Below, piece after piece: positions 53,801-61,845 of a DNA stretch of 64,000 nucleotides. The first letter of the stretch is position 1, and each line of letters opens with the position of its first letter. The notes below the pieces were generated by a model. The model had not been told where the DNA came from. It ran no database searches and was given only the letters and a program-made list of their open reading frames with translations. A program made the translations under genes and the position numbers. Source of the DNA: Acidobacteriota bacterium (GTDB lineage Bacteria; Acidobacteriota; Vicinamibacteria; Vicinamibacterales; CAVVIG01); NCBI GenBank assembly GCA_018268955.1, contig JAFDVO010000005.1, positions 62,001 through 126,000 of the forward strand, written 5' to 3'.

Positions 53801-54290
53801 GCTGCTCGGCGGGTGGTCGATCACGGCGGTGTCGCAGTTCCAGAGCGGGTTCCCGGTCGGCGTCAGCCAGAACGTCAACGGCACGCAGTTCCTCTTCGGC
53901 GGCGCCATCCGGCCGAACCTCGTTCCGGACGTGCCGATCCTCGCCGACGGCAACATCACGAGCCGCATCGAGGCGAACCCGACCGACAACCAGTACTTCA
54001 ACCTCGCCGCATTCCAGGCGGTGCCGATCAATGCGTTCGGCAACGCGCCGCGCACGCTTCCTGGCGTCCTTTCGCCGCGACGCACCTCGTTCAGCATGTC
54101 GGCCGCCAAGCAGGTGGCCCTGCCCGGTCGTGCCTCGCTCTCGCTGCGGCTCGAGCTCCTGAACCCGCTGAACATCGTCCAGTGGCAGGCGCCGGCGAGC
54201 GTGGCATTCGGCAACTCCAACTTCGGGCAGCTCCGGGATCAGGCCAACACCATGCGCTCGGTGCAGTTCACGCTTCGCCTCTCGTATTAG
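50805..54290 (+). CDS. Oar-type TonB-dependent outer-membrane receptor
   Basis: Protein of 1161 aa. Signal peptide (about 1-25, ending LSAQS), carboxypeptidase-regulatory-like Ig domain (about 28-115: GGVRGTLKDAQGIIPGATVVLRN), plug domain (about 120-240) and a long beta-barrel ending in a terminal aromatic residue (RLSY), typical for outer-membrane insertion. Start TTG at 50805 has GGAGGG 4 bp upstream; ATG 50814 is the alternative. It probably imports a substrate for the amine oxidase encoded 8 bp downstream. Confidence 0.92.
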   Translation: MPRMLSRALLRSLALILILAPVLSAQSFQGGVRGTLKDAQGIIPGATVVLRNPDTGVARETITNESGEYAFPAVDPSTYTIKVDVPGFAPYTNPNVRVGTQSFITLDITLSVGNLQEDITVTGSAPLIETTNASQGGTIDVKDMQEIPSEGRSVFLMATLQPTVVASGNARWNRMQDQTGNSALSMGGGAVRANNFLIDGFPTTDLQNRSSVNPSMEALQDSRVQIHTYDAEMGRTGGGVMNMTARSGGNRFSASGYTVVRPKSLQEQFLVPRLLGQPFLREGWQNGGGAVGGPILKNRTFFWLAGEGYTNDQPQAAAFSVPSMQTRVGDFSGLTRNGQPFYLRDPLSNLPCSNTAGGPGCFPGNVIPGSRLNATGLAIAGYMPEPDVNVDNGSQNFSRTVILPNTAYQYTLKVNHNLSAANQLSGFYLRQVTNENSANYNPVYKFVGSQYLLKRANHTVVLNDTWVLNPSTVLSVRGGWNQFLDNNELPEPFDATSLWKDNPGFTGQFTDANRFPTTSLTGYRGTGWTNRANNTYYQYGGNGSLSRLAGTHSLKAGAEYRVLGLRSFSYGASTGSFTFDGRFTGNALADMLLGYPGSGNIPVSAALDGYIRYAAAFVQDDWRISDRLTLNYGLRLEHETNLQERNNRITTDFAMNTLSPLNGLVNVIDPITGQRRDIYGGLVFAGQNGAPTQQGGTRPAQVSPRVGLVYTMAEGLVLRGGWGTYVSPWNYPSAGTSSWAQYGYSATTTLQQSSSGVPITSLSNPFPGGILQPTGSSLGMLTNVGQATNVFLPNKGTPKAQQYSVDVQKELRGGIMVGAGYTGLTGSDLSYQTTININQLDPKYQTMGINTLQSVPNPFYGVAQAGGFASRQTIELGQLLRPFPQFGDLLWTGATGARSQYHALILQGRKRTDKYWGVNVNYTFSRLSDNQVGASNYYSASPGVQNNYVLIPWSSYYDPDAEYSRSLLDSPHKLTIAPTVMLPFGDGKKWLQASRIGNALLGGWSITAVSQFQSGFPVGVSQNVNGTQFLFGGAIRPNLVPDVPILADGNITSRIEANPTDNQYFNLAAFQAVPINAFGNAPRTLPGVLSPRRTSFSMSAAKQVALPGRASLSLRLELLNPLNIVQWQAPASVAFGNSNFGQLRDQANTMRSVQFTLRLSY

Positions 54291-54298
54291 GAGCAGAG

Positions 54299-55864
54299 AT
54301 GACATTGAAGAAGACCGACAACGCGCCACTGACCAGGCGCTCGTTCCTCGAACGCTTCGGCATGGTCGGCGGCTCCGCGCTGGTGATGAGCGCCATGCAC
54401 TCGTGGGATCTGCTTGGCGCACAGGCCGGGCCGCGGCCGCAGCTCTCCGGCAGGCCGAAGAATGCCCGCGTCATCATCCTGGGCGCCGGCATCTCGGGGA
54501 TGACTGCGGGATACGAGCTGTCGAAGCTCGGGTACGACGTGAAGATCCTCGAGGCGCGCGACCGCGTCGGCGGCGTGAACTGGTCGGTGCGCAGGGGCGC
54601 CACGCACACGGAGCTCGGGCCGAACGGGGAAACGCAGGTCTGCACGTTCGATGAGGGGATGTACGTCAACGCCGGTCCGTGGCGGATCCCGCACTGGCAC
54701 GAGGGGGTGCTCGGCTACTGCAAGGAGCTCGGCGTGCCGCTCGAGATGTTCGTCAACGAGGCGGAGGCCTCCTACTTCTACTACGAGGGGGACAACATCG
54801 GCCCGCTCGCCAACCGGCGCGTGCGGCTCCGCGAGGTGAAGGCGGACATGATCGGCTACACCTGCGAGCTGATGGCGAAGTGTGTCAGCCAGGACAGGCT
54901 GGACATGCCGCTCACCGCGGATGACAAGGAGAAGTTCGTCGACTTCCTCGTCAACGAGGGCTACCTCGACGCAGCGGATCACGCGTATCGCCAGAACACG
55001 GGTCGGGGCCCTGGCGACCCGCACGACTTCAAGGCGCTGCTGCAGTCAGGCTTCGGCCTGCGGATCCGATCCGTGATGTCCGGCACCGGCCAGGCGCCGA
55101 TGTTCCAGCCGATCGGCGGCATCGACAACTTCCCCAAGGGCTTCCAGCGCGCGCTCGGCGACAGGATTCAGCTGCGCATGGAAGTGCAGTCGGTCAGGCA
55201 GAGCGAGTCGGACGTGAAGGTCACGGTCCGGAACCTCACGACCGGCCAGGTGCAGACGCTCGTCGCCGACTACTGTGTGTCCTGCCTGCCACTCACGGTC
55301 CTCGGCACGCTGGACGTCAACCTCTCGACGGAAACCATGGCCGCCGTGAAGGCAACGCAGTACAGCCCGAGCGCGAAGATGGGGCTGCAGATGAAGCGGC
55401 GCTTCTGGGAAGAGGACGATCGCATCTTCGGCGGGCATCTCTATTCGAACCTGCCGTTCGGCGAGTTCTCCTATCCCTCCAACGGCTACTTCGGGCAGAA
55501 GGGCGTGCTCCTCGGCTTCTACGGCAACGGCCGCATGCAGAACGTCGTCGAGATGCCGGTCAAGGACCGGGTCGAACACGTGCTGAAGCACGCAAGCAAG
55601 GTCCACCCCCAGATCCGGACCGAGTTCGAGAGTGCGTACTCCGTCTTCTGGGAGAAGGTGCAGTACAGCCTTGGCGCGTTCTCGGGTGGTGGCGGGCGAG
55701 CCTCGGCGAACGGCAACGACAGGCTCTCGGTGATAGGGCGGCCAGACGGCCGGATCTATCTGGGGTGCGCTGCGGTGAGCGGCGACGGGTCGTGGATGGA
55801 GGGTGCGGTCGGCGCGGCGTGGAAGCAGGTGAAGGCGCTGCACCAGCGAGCGATGGCGAGCTGA
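54299..55864 (+). CDS. Tat-exported flavin amine oxidase
   Basis: Protein of 521 aa. Twin-arginine signal TRRSFLERFG (Arg13, Arg14) for folded export. FAD-binding loop VIILGAGISGMTAGYELSK (62-67), followed by ARDRVGGVNWSVR typical of the monoamine-oxidase family, and a C-terminal FAD motif region (GRIYLGCAAVSGDGSWMEGAV). Oxidises amines to imines in the periplasm, reducing oxygen. Eight bp after the receptor gene with GGAGCAG in between. A bidirectional-looking hairpin follows. Confidence 0.88.
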   Translation: MTLKKTDNAPLTRRSFLERFGMVGGSALVMSAMHSWDLLGAQAGPRPQLSGRPKNARVIILGAGISGMTAGYELSKLGYDVKILEARDRVGGVNWSVRRGATHTELGPNGETQVCTFDEGMYVNAGPWRIPHWHEGVLGYCKELGVPLEMFVNEAEASYFYYEGDNIGPLANRRVRLREVKADMIGYTCELMAKCVSQDRLDMPLTADDKEKFVDFLVNEGYLDAADHAYRQNTGRGPGDPHDFKALLQSGFGLRIRSVMSGTGQAPMFQPIGGIDNFPKGFQRALGDRIQLRMEVQSVRQSESDVKVTVRNLTTGQVQTLVADYCVSCLPLTVLGTLDVNLSTETMAAVKATQYSPSAKMGLQMKRRFWEEDDRIFGGHLYSNLPFGEFSYPSNGYFGQKGVLLGFYGNGRMQNVVEMPVKDRVEHVLKHASKVHPQIRTEFESAYSVFWEKVQYSLGAFSGGGGRASANGNDRLSVIGRPDGRIYLGCAAVSGDGSWMEGAVGAAWKQVKALHQRAMAS

Positions 55865-55936
55865 GGGCGTTCCGAATTCAGAGGTTCGAACTCAGAAGTC
55901 AGAACTTGGAGTGCGGGGTCGGAGGTCTGGAAGGTG

Positions 55937-55971
55937 AAAAGCCGCGAAGGCACGGAGAGTGCCTTCGCGGC
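55937..55971 (-). terminator. Terminator downstream of secreted protein gene (minus strand)
   Basis: Perfect 13-bp stem GCCGCGAAGGCAC (55941-55953) and GTGCCTTCGCGGC (55959-55971), 5-base loop. On the minus strand it is followed by TTTTCACC, a good T-run, so it terminates the gene at 55990-56985. It may also stop the convergent amine-oxidase transcript. Confidence 0.8.
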
Positions 55972-55989
55972 AGAGAGGTCGAACCGTTC

Positions 55990-56985
55990 TTACTTGGTGA
56001 CGTTGATCGTGAGGCTGTCACCGCCGGTCAGCGCACCGTCGTCCGCGAGCGCGCGGATCACGTAGGTGCCTGGCTCGGAGAACGTGACCTTCACCGGGAT
56101 GCGGCCGTCAGCCGGCATGGCCGGCGGAATCCAGAGCGGAGCCCAGGGCGAATTGGCACCCGCGCGGGTGTCCTCCCACGGCTTGATCTGATCCGGCGTG
56201 AACGACACCTTGCCAGCGCCGCGGTAGACGAACCACGACAGGTGCAGGCCGACGTTCTTGCCGACCGTGATGCGGGTGGGCGGCGCCATCGCCACGCGGG
56301 CGAGACGCTGCGCGGCGGCAGCGGCTGCTGCCTGCGCCGCAGCCGGGTCTGGCGGCGCATCGGTGCGACCGACGGCCGATCCACCACCCTGCAGTCCGCC
56401 ACCCTGGCGCCGACGCGGCACGCCGTCGTCGGTCACCTTGGCGACGAGGTCCACGGTCTCGCCGACCTTCACGGTCCGTGTCTTCTGGCCTTCGATGGCG
56501 ACGACCGGCTGCTTGTTCGCGCGGATCTCCGGGCTGCTCGATCCGGCGCCGAGCGCACCGGTCTCCGACGCCTTCACCACGTCGTCGACCTTGTAGTCCT
56601 CGCGAAGCGAGGCGTAGGCCTTCTCCGTCACGCCGTTCGTGGTGAGCGTCCAGATCAACTCGTCCTTCGGGGTGAACGTGGCGGGCACCTTCACACGGAA
56701 GACGAAGCGATTGCGGCGCGGGAGGAAGTGCGTCGGCTGCCCCTGATCGGGGTTACCCGGAGCGAAGCTGTTCGCGGCCCCGACCGGAACGTCCAGCTCC
56801 TCTTCCCAGTTGCGGTTCATGTAGCCGAACAGGAAGTACTTGGAGCCGTCCGCGTCCTCCTCCCACCCTTCATAGGCAGGAGCGACGTTCTGTCCGCTGT
56901 TGTAGCTGAGCGACTGGGCGCCGGCCAGGGCCGGCCACACGACGAGTGCGAGCGCGCCGACGAGCGCGCGAACCTGATTCTTCAT
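55990..56985 (-). CDS. Secreted protein of unknown function
   Basis: Protein of 331 aa with a signal peptide (about 1-24, ending LAGAQS) when started at the ATG 56985. The first half is a beta-rich domain (KYFLFGYMNRNWEEELDVPVG), the centre has an Ala/Gly-rich linker (about 210-250), and the end is an Ig-like domain (VTFSEPGTYVIRALADDGAL). No catalytic motif known to me. It is downstream of the cytochrome gene on the same strand (127 bp), suggesting a paired function. Confidence 0.7.
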   Translation of the reverse strand: MKNQVRALVGALALVVWPALAGAQSLSYNSGQNVAPAYEGWEEDADGSKYFLFGYMNRNWEEELDVPVGAANSFAPGNPDQGQPTHFLPRRNRFVFRVKVPATFTPKDELIWTLTTNGVTEKAYASLREDYKVDDVVKASETGALGAGSSSPEIRANKQPVVAIEGQKTRTVKVGETVDLVAKVTDDGVPRRRQGGGLQGGGSAVGRTDAPPDPAAAQAAAAAAAQRLARVAMAPPTRITVGKNVGLHLSWFVYRGAGKVSFTPDQIKPWEDTRAGANSPWAPLWIPPAMPADGRIPVKVTFSEPGTYVIRALADDGALTGGDSLTINVTK

Positions 56986-57112
56986 GGTCCGTGAGTCCGA
57001 TCCTTCCTGGAAAAGCGGGAACACGCGCCACCGCCGGTCGCGGGGCCAGCAGAAGCGTAGCATTTTCTGCTGGTGCGCGACCGACGGCGGCGGGTCTATC
57101 GGAAGTTGAGGG

Positions 57113-58582
57113 TTACTGCTGCTGCCCCTGGTTCTGGGTTGGACGCGGGGCGGCCTTCATCTGCTGCGCGACGACGCCGCAGAGCGGGCAGCCGAGGATG
57201 ACGTCCTTGCCCGGGTTCGCCGCGACGCGGGCACGCATCTCTTCCTGGAACTGCTCCTCGGTGAGAGCCACGCGGTTGCCGAGGTCGATGAACATGTTCG
57301 TGATCGACCGGTTGCCCGAGCCCGACCAGTTCCGCGGATCCGGCACGTTCTTGTTCCCGGCTGTGTTGTCGAAGTACGCGATGATGTGGAGGATCGTGCC
57401 CTTCGGCAGGATCGGGGCGGCGTCGTCCGTGTAGCTGTAGCCACGCACCCAGTTGTGGTCGTAACCGACGCACGAGAGCGTCTGGATGTTGTAGCCCCAG
57501 ATCGCCTCGAGGCACATGCGGTTGCCCGGTGCATGGAGGTGCGGCTCGAACGAGATGATCTTCGTCGGCTCGTTCAGCACCGTGTAGGCGTGCAGCTGCT
57601 GATCCTTCTCCATCGCCTTGATGTCGATGTCGACGCCGTTGCCCAGGCCGAACACCGCCCGCTTGTAGGTCGGCTTATAGCCCTTGGGCGCGAGCTTGTA
57701 GCCGAACTCGAGGTGCGACGTGACGTCCTTGCCGCTCGAGTGCGTGTGCAGCGAGTCGGAGAAGATCCACGAGCCCTTCTTCAGGAGCACGGCAGATTTC
57801 GGATCGAAGTAGTCAGGGTTGCGGCCGACCTCGTGCACCGGCCAGTTCACGACGTTGTCGCTGCCGGCGACCGTCTCGAGCTCGGTCGGAACGTAGTCTG
57901 CGCCGGGCTGCGTGCGGTAGATCAGGTGGTGCCACACGAAGAGGCCGCCGACGGTATCGCGCCCGCCGTTGTGCATCGTGGCGTTGTTCACTTCCTTGAT
58001 CTCGACGGCGAGGACGTACCGATCCTCATCGAGCGGGATCGGCACCGGCTCGATCTCGCCCCACCAGTCGGGCGAGTTCGCCTTGACGACGATGTCCTTG
58101 GTCTTGACGATCAGATCGGGGGTGCCGATGCGCCAGGTGTTGGCGTCGGCGTACTGCTTCGGCGGCGGCATGTCCGCGGGGTTGCCGCGCGGGGCGCCGC
58201 TGTCGGCCCACTTCGCAACCTTCGCGACTTCGGCCGCGCTCAAGGATGGATCGTCCTTGTACTTCTGGATGCCGATGTTCTTTTCCATGTACCACGGCGG
58301 CATCACGCCGGCGTGGGGTCCGATGCCCGTGCGCTGCTTGATGGCGCGCGCCCAGGGACGAACCTCCTCGTACGTGGTCAGCGGCATCGGTCCACCGCCA
58401 CCGGGGCGATGGCAGTTCTCACAGCTCCGCTGAATGATGGGAGCGATGTCCTTCGTGTAGGTAATCTCCGGCGCGCCGGCACCAGCCGACTGCTGCGCCT
58501 TCAGGCCGGACGGGGCTCCGAGGCCGGCAGCCGTTGCTGCCGCCAGGCCGAGACCCAGCGTCCACTTCCAGTTCAGTCTCAT
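57113..58582 (-). CDS. Cytochrome c with copper monooxygenase-like domains
   Basis: Secreted protein of 489 aa (signal about 1-30). A single haem site CENCH (Cys54, Cys57, His58) near the N-terminus is followed by MPPWYM. The rest resembles PHM/DBH-type type II copper monooxygenase domains: HH at 218-219 (VWHHLIY), HTH at 279-281 and HLH at 348-350 (EPHLHAPGNRM). The ATG at 58582 follows GGAGAGCG. A haem-to-copper electron relay oxidising an organic substrate in the periplasm is inferred. Confidence 0.75.
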   Translation of the reverse strand: MRLNWKWTLGLGLAAATAAGLGAPSGLKAQQSAGAGAPEITYTKDIAPIIQRSCENCHRPGGGGPMPLTTYEEVRPWARAIKQRTGIGPHAGVMPPWYMEKNIGIQKYKDDPSLSAAEVAKVAKWADSGAPRGNPADMPPPKQYADANTWRIGTPDLIVKTKDIVVKANSPDWWGEIEPVPIPLDEDRYVLAVEIKEVNNATMHNGGRDTVGGLFVWHHLIYRTQPGADYVPTELETVAGSDNVVNWPVHEVGRNPDYFDPKSAVLLKKGSWIFSDSLHTHSSGKDVTSHLEFGYKLAPKGYKPTYKRAVFGLGNGVDIDIKAMEKDQQLHAYTVLNEPTKIISFEPHLHAPGNRMCLEAIWGYNIQTLSCVGYDHNWVRGYSYTDDAAPILPKGTILHIIAYFDNTAGNKNVPDPRNWSGSGNRSITNMFIDLGNRVALTEEQFQEEMRARVAANPGKDVILGCPLCGVVAQQMKAAPRPTQNQGQQQ

Positions 58583-58897
58583 CACGCGCTCTCCTTGTTC
58601 ACCAGACCGAGGCTCCGCGGTGCGCCATGTGCGCACGACTAATAGGAGTGCTGGCGGGTGAGCAAGGGACATGCCCGAGCTGGACATGACAAATTCCGCA
58701 CGAATTCAGATTTGTCGCAACATGTCGCGGGTAATTTTCCAGGGCGCGTGCGGAGTATTCCGCGAGCCGTCGGGACCGACGGGCCTGAATGCGAGCGACG
58801 TCGTGGAGACGACGCGTCGATCGATGCGGGAGGGTGAGGGCGGGAGCGGGGCGCGCGGACGCGCCCCGCTGCTTTCCTTGAAGAACGGCTGAAGCGC
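58583..58897. other. 315-bp spacer with a strong GC hairpin
   Basis: No gene. It contains an 11-bp perfect hairpin AGCGGGGCGCG/CGCGCCCCGCT (58845-58870, 4-base loop) 28 bp downstream of the histone-like gene on the minus strand. The T-rich side is on the plus strand (GCTTTCCTTG), so it is an imperfect terminator for the minus-strand gene. The promoter of the cytochrome gene should also lie here. Confidence 0.5.
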
Positions 58898-59323
58898 TTA
58901 GCGCTTCTTGGCGGCCTTCTTCGTCGCCTTCTTGGCGGTCTTCTTGGTTGCCGTCTTCTTCACAGCCTTCTTCGCAGCCTTCTTCGCCACAGATCGTCCC
59001 TTTCCGGCGCGCTTCGATGCGCCTTTCTGTTTGTGCTTCGCCCCTGCGGCCTTCTTTGCCGGGGCGTTCTTCCTGGTGGACGCGACCTTCTTGGTCTTTC
59101 CACCCGACCGCGCGGGCGCCTTCTTGCGCCTCGCTGCCGCTTTGCGCGGAGTCGACTTGACCGGAGCCGGGGCCGCCGCAGGCGCATGTCCTGCCTCGCT
59201 CGCTGCGGCCGCATCCAGATCGAGGTCCAGTGCCTCGTCCGACGCGTCGAGATCGCTCAGGTCCGGTCCACCGGTGAGATCGTCATCCGGGAGATCGAGT
59301 CCGCTGTCATCAAAGTCCGTCAT
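58898..59323 (-). CDS. Histone H1-like Lys/Ala-rich protein
   Basis: Protein of 141 aa. The first 50 residues are acidic (TDFDDSGLDLPDDDLTGGP), and the C-terminal 85 residues are a Lys/Ala repeat tail (AKKAAKKAVKKTATKKTAKKA) like eukaryotic H1 tails and bacterial HctA/HU-extension proteins. It should bind DNA non-specifically and compact the nucleoid. Low-complexity codons make mis-assembly possible, but the frame is clean. Confidence 0.75.
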   Translation of the reverse strand: MTDFDDSGLDLPDDDLTGGPDLSDLDASDEALDLDLDAAAASEAGHAPAAAPAPVKSTPRKAAARRKKAPARSGGKTKKVASTRKNAPAKKAAGAKHKQKGASKRAGKGRSVAKKAAKKAVKKTATKKTAKKATKKAAKKR

Positions 59324-59455
59324 GGTCCGCCCTCATTCGCGTCGACGCTATGTCGCCGCATGGAAACGATGTGCGGCGCTAGTGTGAAGACGCCGTACGC
59401 CGCTGTCAATGGCGATCGCGTGCCGTTCACGCTCGTTCGCCACGACCGAACATCC

Positions 59456-60337
59456 TCACACCCGCGGTACCCGCGATCGCATCGTCGCGACCGAGGCGCG
59501 AACCCATGCTGCGAGCGGCGTGCTCGCAATCCCGAACTCCGTCGCGAGCGCGCGCGTGTCGAAGTCCGAGTCGAAGGTGTCGTACGCCGCGAGCAGCGGC
59601 AGTACTTCCGGCGGCACTCCGGGGACGGCTTCCCCCGGTGCCACGTGTCGGACCGGAATCGGACGGCTCAAGGCCTCCTCATACGTCCGCACCACGTCAA
59701 GCCATGTCACGGCGTCCGGACCGCCAATCGCCAGGTGCCGGTCCCGGGCCGCGTCGTTCGTCACCGCGGCGACCGCGAACTGCGCGACATCGTGCTCGGC
59801 GACGAAGGCGTGGCGTCGACGTCCCTCGCCGACGATGACCACCTCGCGTCCCGCAACGGCTGGCGCACCCACCACGACGCCCGGCCACGATTCCATGAAG
59901 GCGTTCGGCGCGAGCACGGTCCACGTGAGCCCGCTCGCCTTCAGGTGCGCCTCGCTCTCCGCCTTCGCGCGGACCAGCGCGATCGGCGATTCCATCGACG
60001 CACCCCACACCGACGTGTAGACGAAGCGGTCGACACCAGCCTCGCGTGCGGAGTCGATCAGCGCCCTCGTCCCGTTCACGTCCACGGCCTCGACCGTGTC
60101 ATCTCCACCGCGACGCACGCTGTTCGCCGTCGTAATCACGATATCGGCGCCAGCACAGGCACTCGACAGTGACGCGCGATCCTTCAGATCGCCCATCACG
60201 ATCTCGGCGCCCATGCGCCGGAGCATTGCGTGTCCCGATCCCGCACGACACAAGGCGCGCACCTTCACGCCTCTCGAGAGCAACTCACGTGCGATGCGGC
60301 CTCCGAGCGGTCCCGTGCCGCCGACCAGTAACACCAT
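59456..60337 (-). CDS. NmrA-like NAD(P)-binding oxidoreductase
   Basis: Protein of 293 aa with Rossmann loop LVGGTGPLGGRIARELL at the N-terminus, then VRALCRAGSG and DLKDRASL as in atypical short-chain dehydrogenases of the NmrA/SDR-a5 type. The catalytic YxxxK is absent, so it may sense NAD(P) or act on quinones. ATG 60337 (GAGG upstream) is chosen over a GTG eight codons earlier. Confidence 0.8.
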   Translation of the reverse strand: MVLLVGGTGPLGGRIARELLSRGVKVRALCRAGSGHAMLRRMGAEIVMGDLKDRASLSSACAGADIVITTANSVRRGGDDTVEAVDVNGTRALIDSAREAGVDRFVYTSVWGASMESPIALVRAKAESEAHLKASGLTWTVLAPNAFMESWPGVVVGAPAVAGREVVIVGEGRRRHAFVAEHDVAQFAVAAVTNDAARDRHLAIGGPDAVTWLDVVRTYEEALSRPIPVRHVAPGEAVPGVPPEVLPLLAAYDTFDSDFDTRALATEFGIASTPLAAWVRASVATMRSRVPRV

Positions 60338-60427
60338 GCGTCCTCGCGTCTCGCGATCCACACGCGATCCGCGACGTCGAGCATCACTGTACAGATTTTT
60401 CTTTTCGAGTACAACGAAGATCTTGCG

Positions 60428-60439
60428 TTCGAATTCGAA
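60428..60439. promoter_or_regulatory. 12-bp palindrome in divergent spacer
   Basis: TTCGAATTCGAA is a perfect palindrome in the 296-bp gap between the oxidoreductase (minus) and PHP-protein (plus) genes. A dimeric regulator site is possible; chance cannot be excluded. Confidence 0.25.
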
Positions 60440-60633
60440 TCGTGGTCGTCAAGCACACGAGCGATCGCACCCATGATGCGCGTACACGATCGAGAACGAG
60501 AGCGTCAAGGCAACGGCGGACGATCGCGGTCACCTCTCGAGACGCGTGATGCAGCACGGCGCGCGTACGGCGTCGTGCCTGGGCCGCAGCAGATGAACGG
60601 GTACCGCACGGGCGCTGCCGTACGGCCGGAAGA

Positions 60634-61845
60634 TTGCTGACATCAATCGACGTGGCTGCCGCGCCGGACACGAACCGCCTCGTCGCGTCGCTGCTGCGCG
60701 ACCTCGCTGCGGCGCAGACCTCTGAGCAGCGCCGCTGGGGTTACAAGCGCGCAGCCGCCGCCATCCTCGACCTGCCCGAGCCGCTCGAACGGTACGTCGA
60801 GAGCGACGGCTCGCTGCGCAAGATCCCGAACATCGGCCCTTCGTCCACGCGTGTCATCCTCGAGGTGCTCCGCACCGGTCGGTCCGCCACGGTCGATGCC
60901 GCGCTCGCGGAGAGCCCGACCCGCACGCGCGCCGACGTCGACAGACGACGCGCCTGGCGATCGAACTTCCTGAGCGGCGCACAGGTCGCCGCGGCGTTGC
61001 GAGATCCAACGCTTCGAGGCCCACGCCCGTCCGCCTATCGCGGAGACCTGCAGATGCACTCGACGTGGAGTGATGGCCGCGAGCCGATCGTGGCGCTCGC
61101 CGATGCCTGCCTGTCCAGGGGCTATCGCTACTGCGCGATCACCGATCACTCGTACGGCCTGCCGATCGCGCACGGAGTGTCGATGGAGGACCTGCGTCGG
61201 CAGCACGCGGAGATCGACGCGGCGAACGCGCGCTACGCCGGCCGGTTCCGCGTCCTCAAGGGCATCGAGGCAAACATCCGTGCGGACGGCACGCTGGACA
61301 TGACCGAGGTCGAGCGGGCCGACCTCGAGATCGTCGTTGCGTCACCGCACTCGGCGTTGAGAAGCGCCGCGGATCAGACCGCGCGGATGATCAGCGCGGT
61401 TCAGCAGCCTGGCGTGCACATCCTCGGGCATCCGCGCGGGCGCATGTTCTCGTCGCGACCCGGCATCCAGGCGGACTGGGAGGCGGTGTTCCGCGCCGCG
61501 GCCGACGCCGACGTGGCGATCGAGATCGACGGCGATCCATCACGGCAGGACATCGACTTCGAGCTCGCCCGTGTGGCGGTTCGCGCCGGCTGCCTGATCG
61601 CGCTCGACAGCGATGCGCACGCGCCGGGCGAGCTGGCCTATGCGGAGATTGCGCTCGCACATGCGCGCCTCGCCGGCGTGCCCTCGTCGCGCGTGATCAA
61701 CACGTGGTCGCTGGATCGGCTGCTGGCCTGGTCGGCAGCCAGGCAGGCGGCCATCAGATCGACAGGGAGCGCGCCTTCAGCTCCCGATGGTTCAGACCGG
61801 CAGCGCGATCGAGCTTCTCGACGATCGCGGGGAGCGAGATCCTGA
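60634..61845 (+). CDS. PHP-domain phosphoesterase, PolX-like without polymerase
   Basis: Protein of 403 aa. The N-terminus has a helix-hairpin-helix segment (RKIPNIGPSSTRVILEVL, about 68-85), as in family X polymerases, but the nucleotidyltransferase palm is missing. The PHP metal centre is complete in appearance: GDLQMHSTWSDG, AITDHSYG, GIEANI, ASPHSAL, LGHPRGR and DSDAHAPGE. It could be a DNA 3'-end phosphatase/exonuclease. The start (TTG 60634) is uncertain; GTG 60651 is out of frame or weaker. It overlaps the convergent methyltransferase gene by 92 bp. Confidence 0.75.
   Translation: MLTSIDVAAAPDTNRLVASLLRDLAAAQTSEQRRWGYKRAAAAILDLPEPLERYVESDGSLRKIPNIGPSSTRVILEVLRTGRSATVDAALAESPTRTRADVDRRRAWRSNFLSGAQVAAALRDPTLRGPRPSAYRGDLQMHSTWSDGREPIVALADACLSRGYRYCAITDHSYGLPIAHGVSMEDLRRQHAEIDAANARYAGRFRVLKGIEANIRADGTLDMTEVERADLEIVVASPHSALRSAADQTARMISAVQQPGVHILGHPRGRMFSSRPGIQADWEAVFRAAADADVAIEIDGDPSRQDIDFELARVAVRAGCLIALDSDAHAPGELAYAEIALAHARLAGVPSSRVINTWSLDRLLAWSAARQAAIRSTGSAPSAPDGSDRQRDRASRRSRGARS

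Noticed and set aside
58908..59387. Phe/Ala-rich plus-strand frame opposite the histone-like gene
   Set aside because: Exact antisense of the Lys/Ala repeats; the minus-strand frame has the sensible protein.
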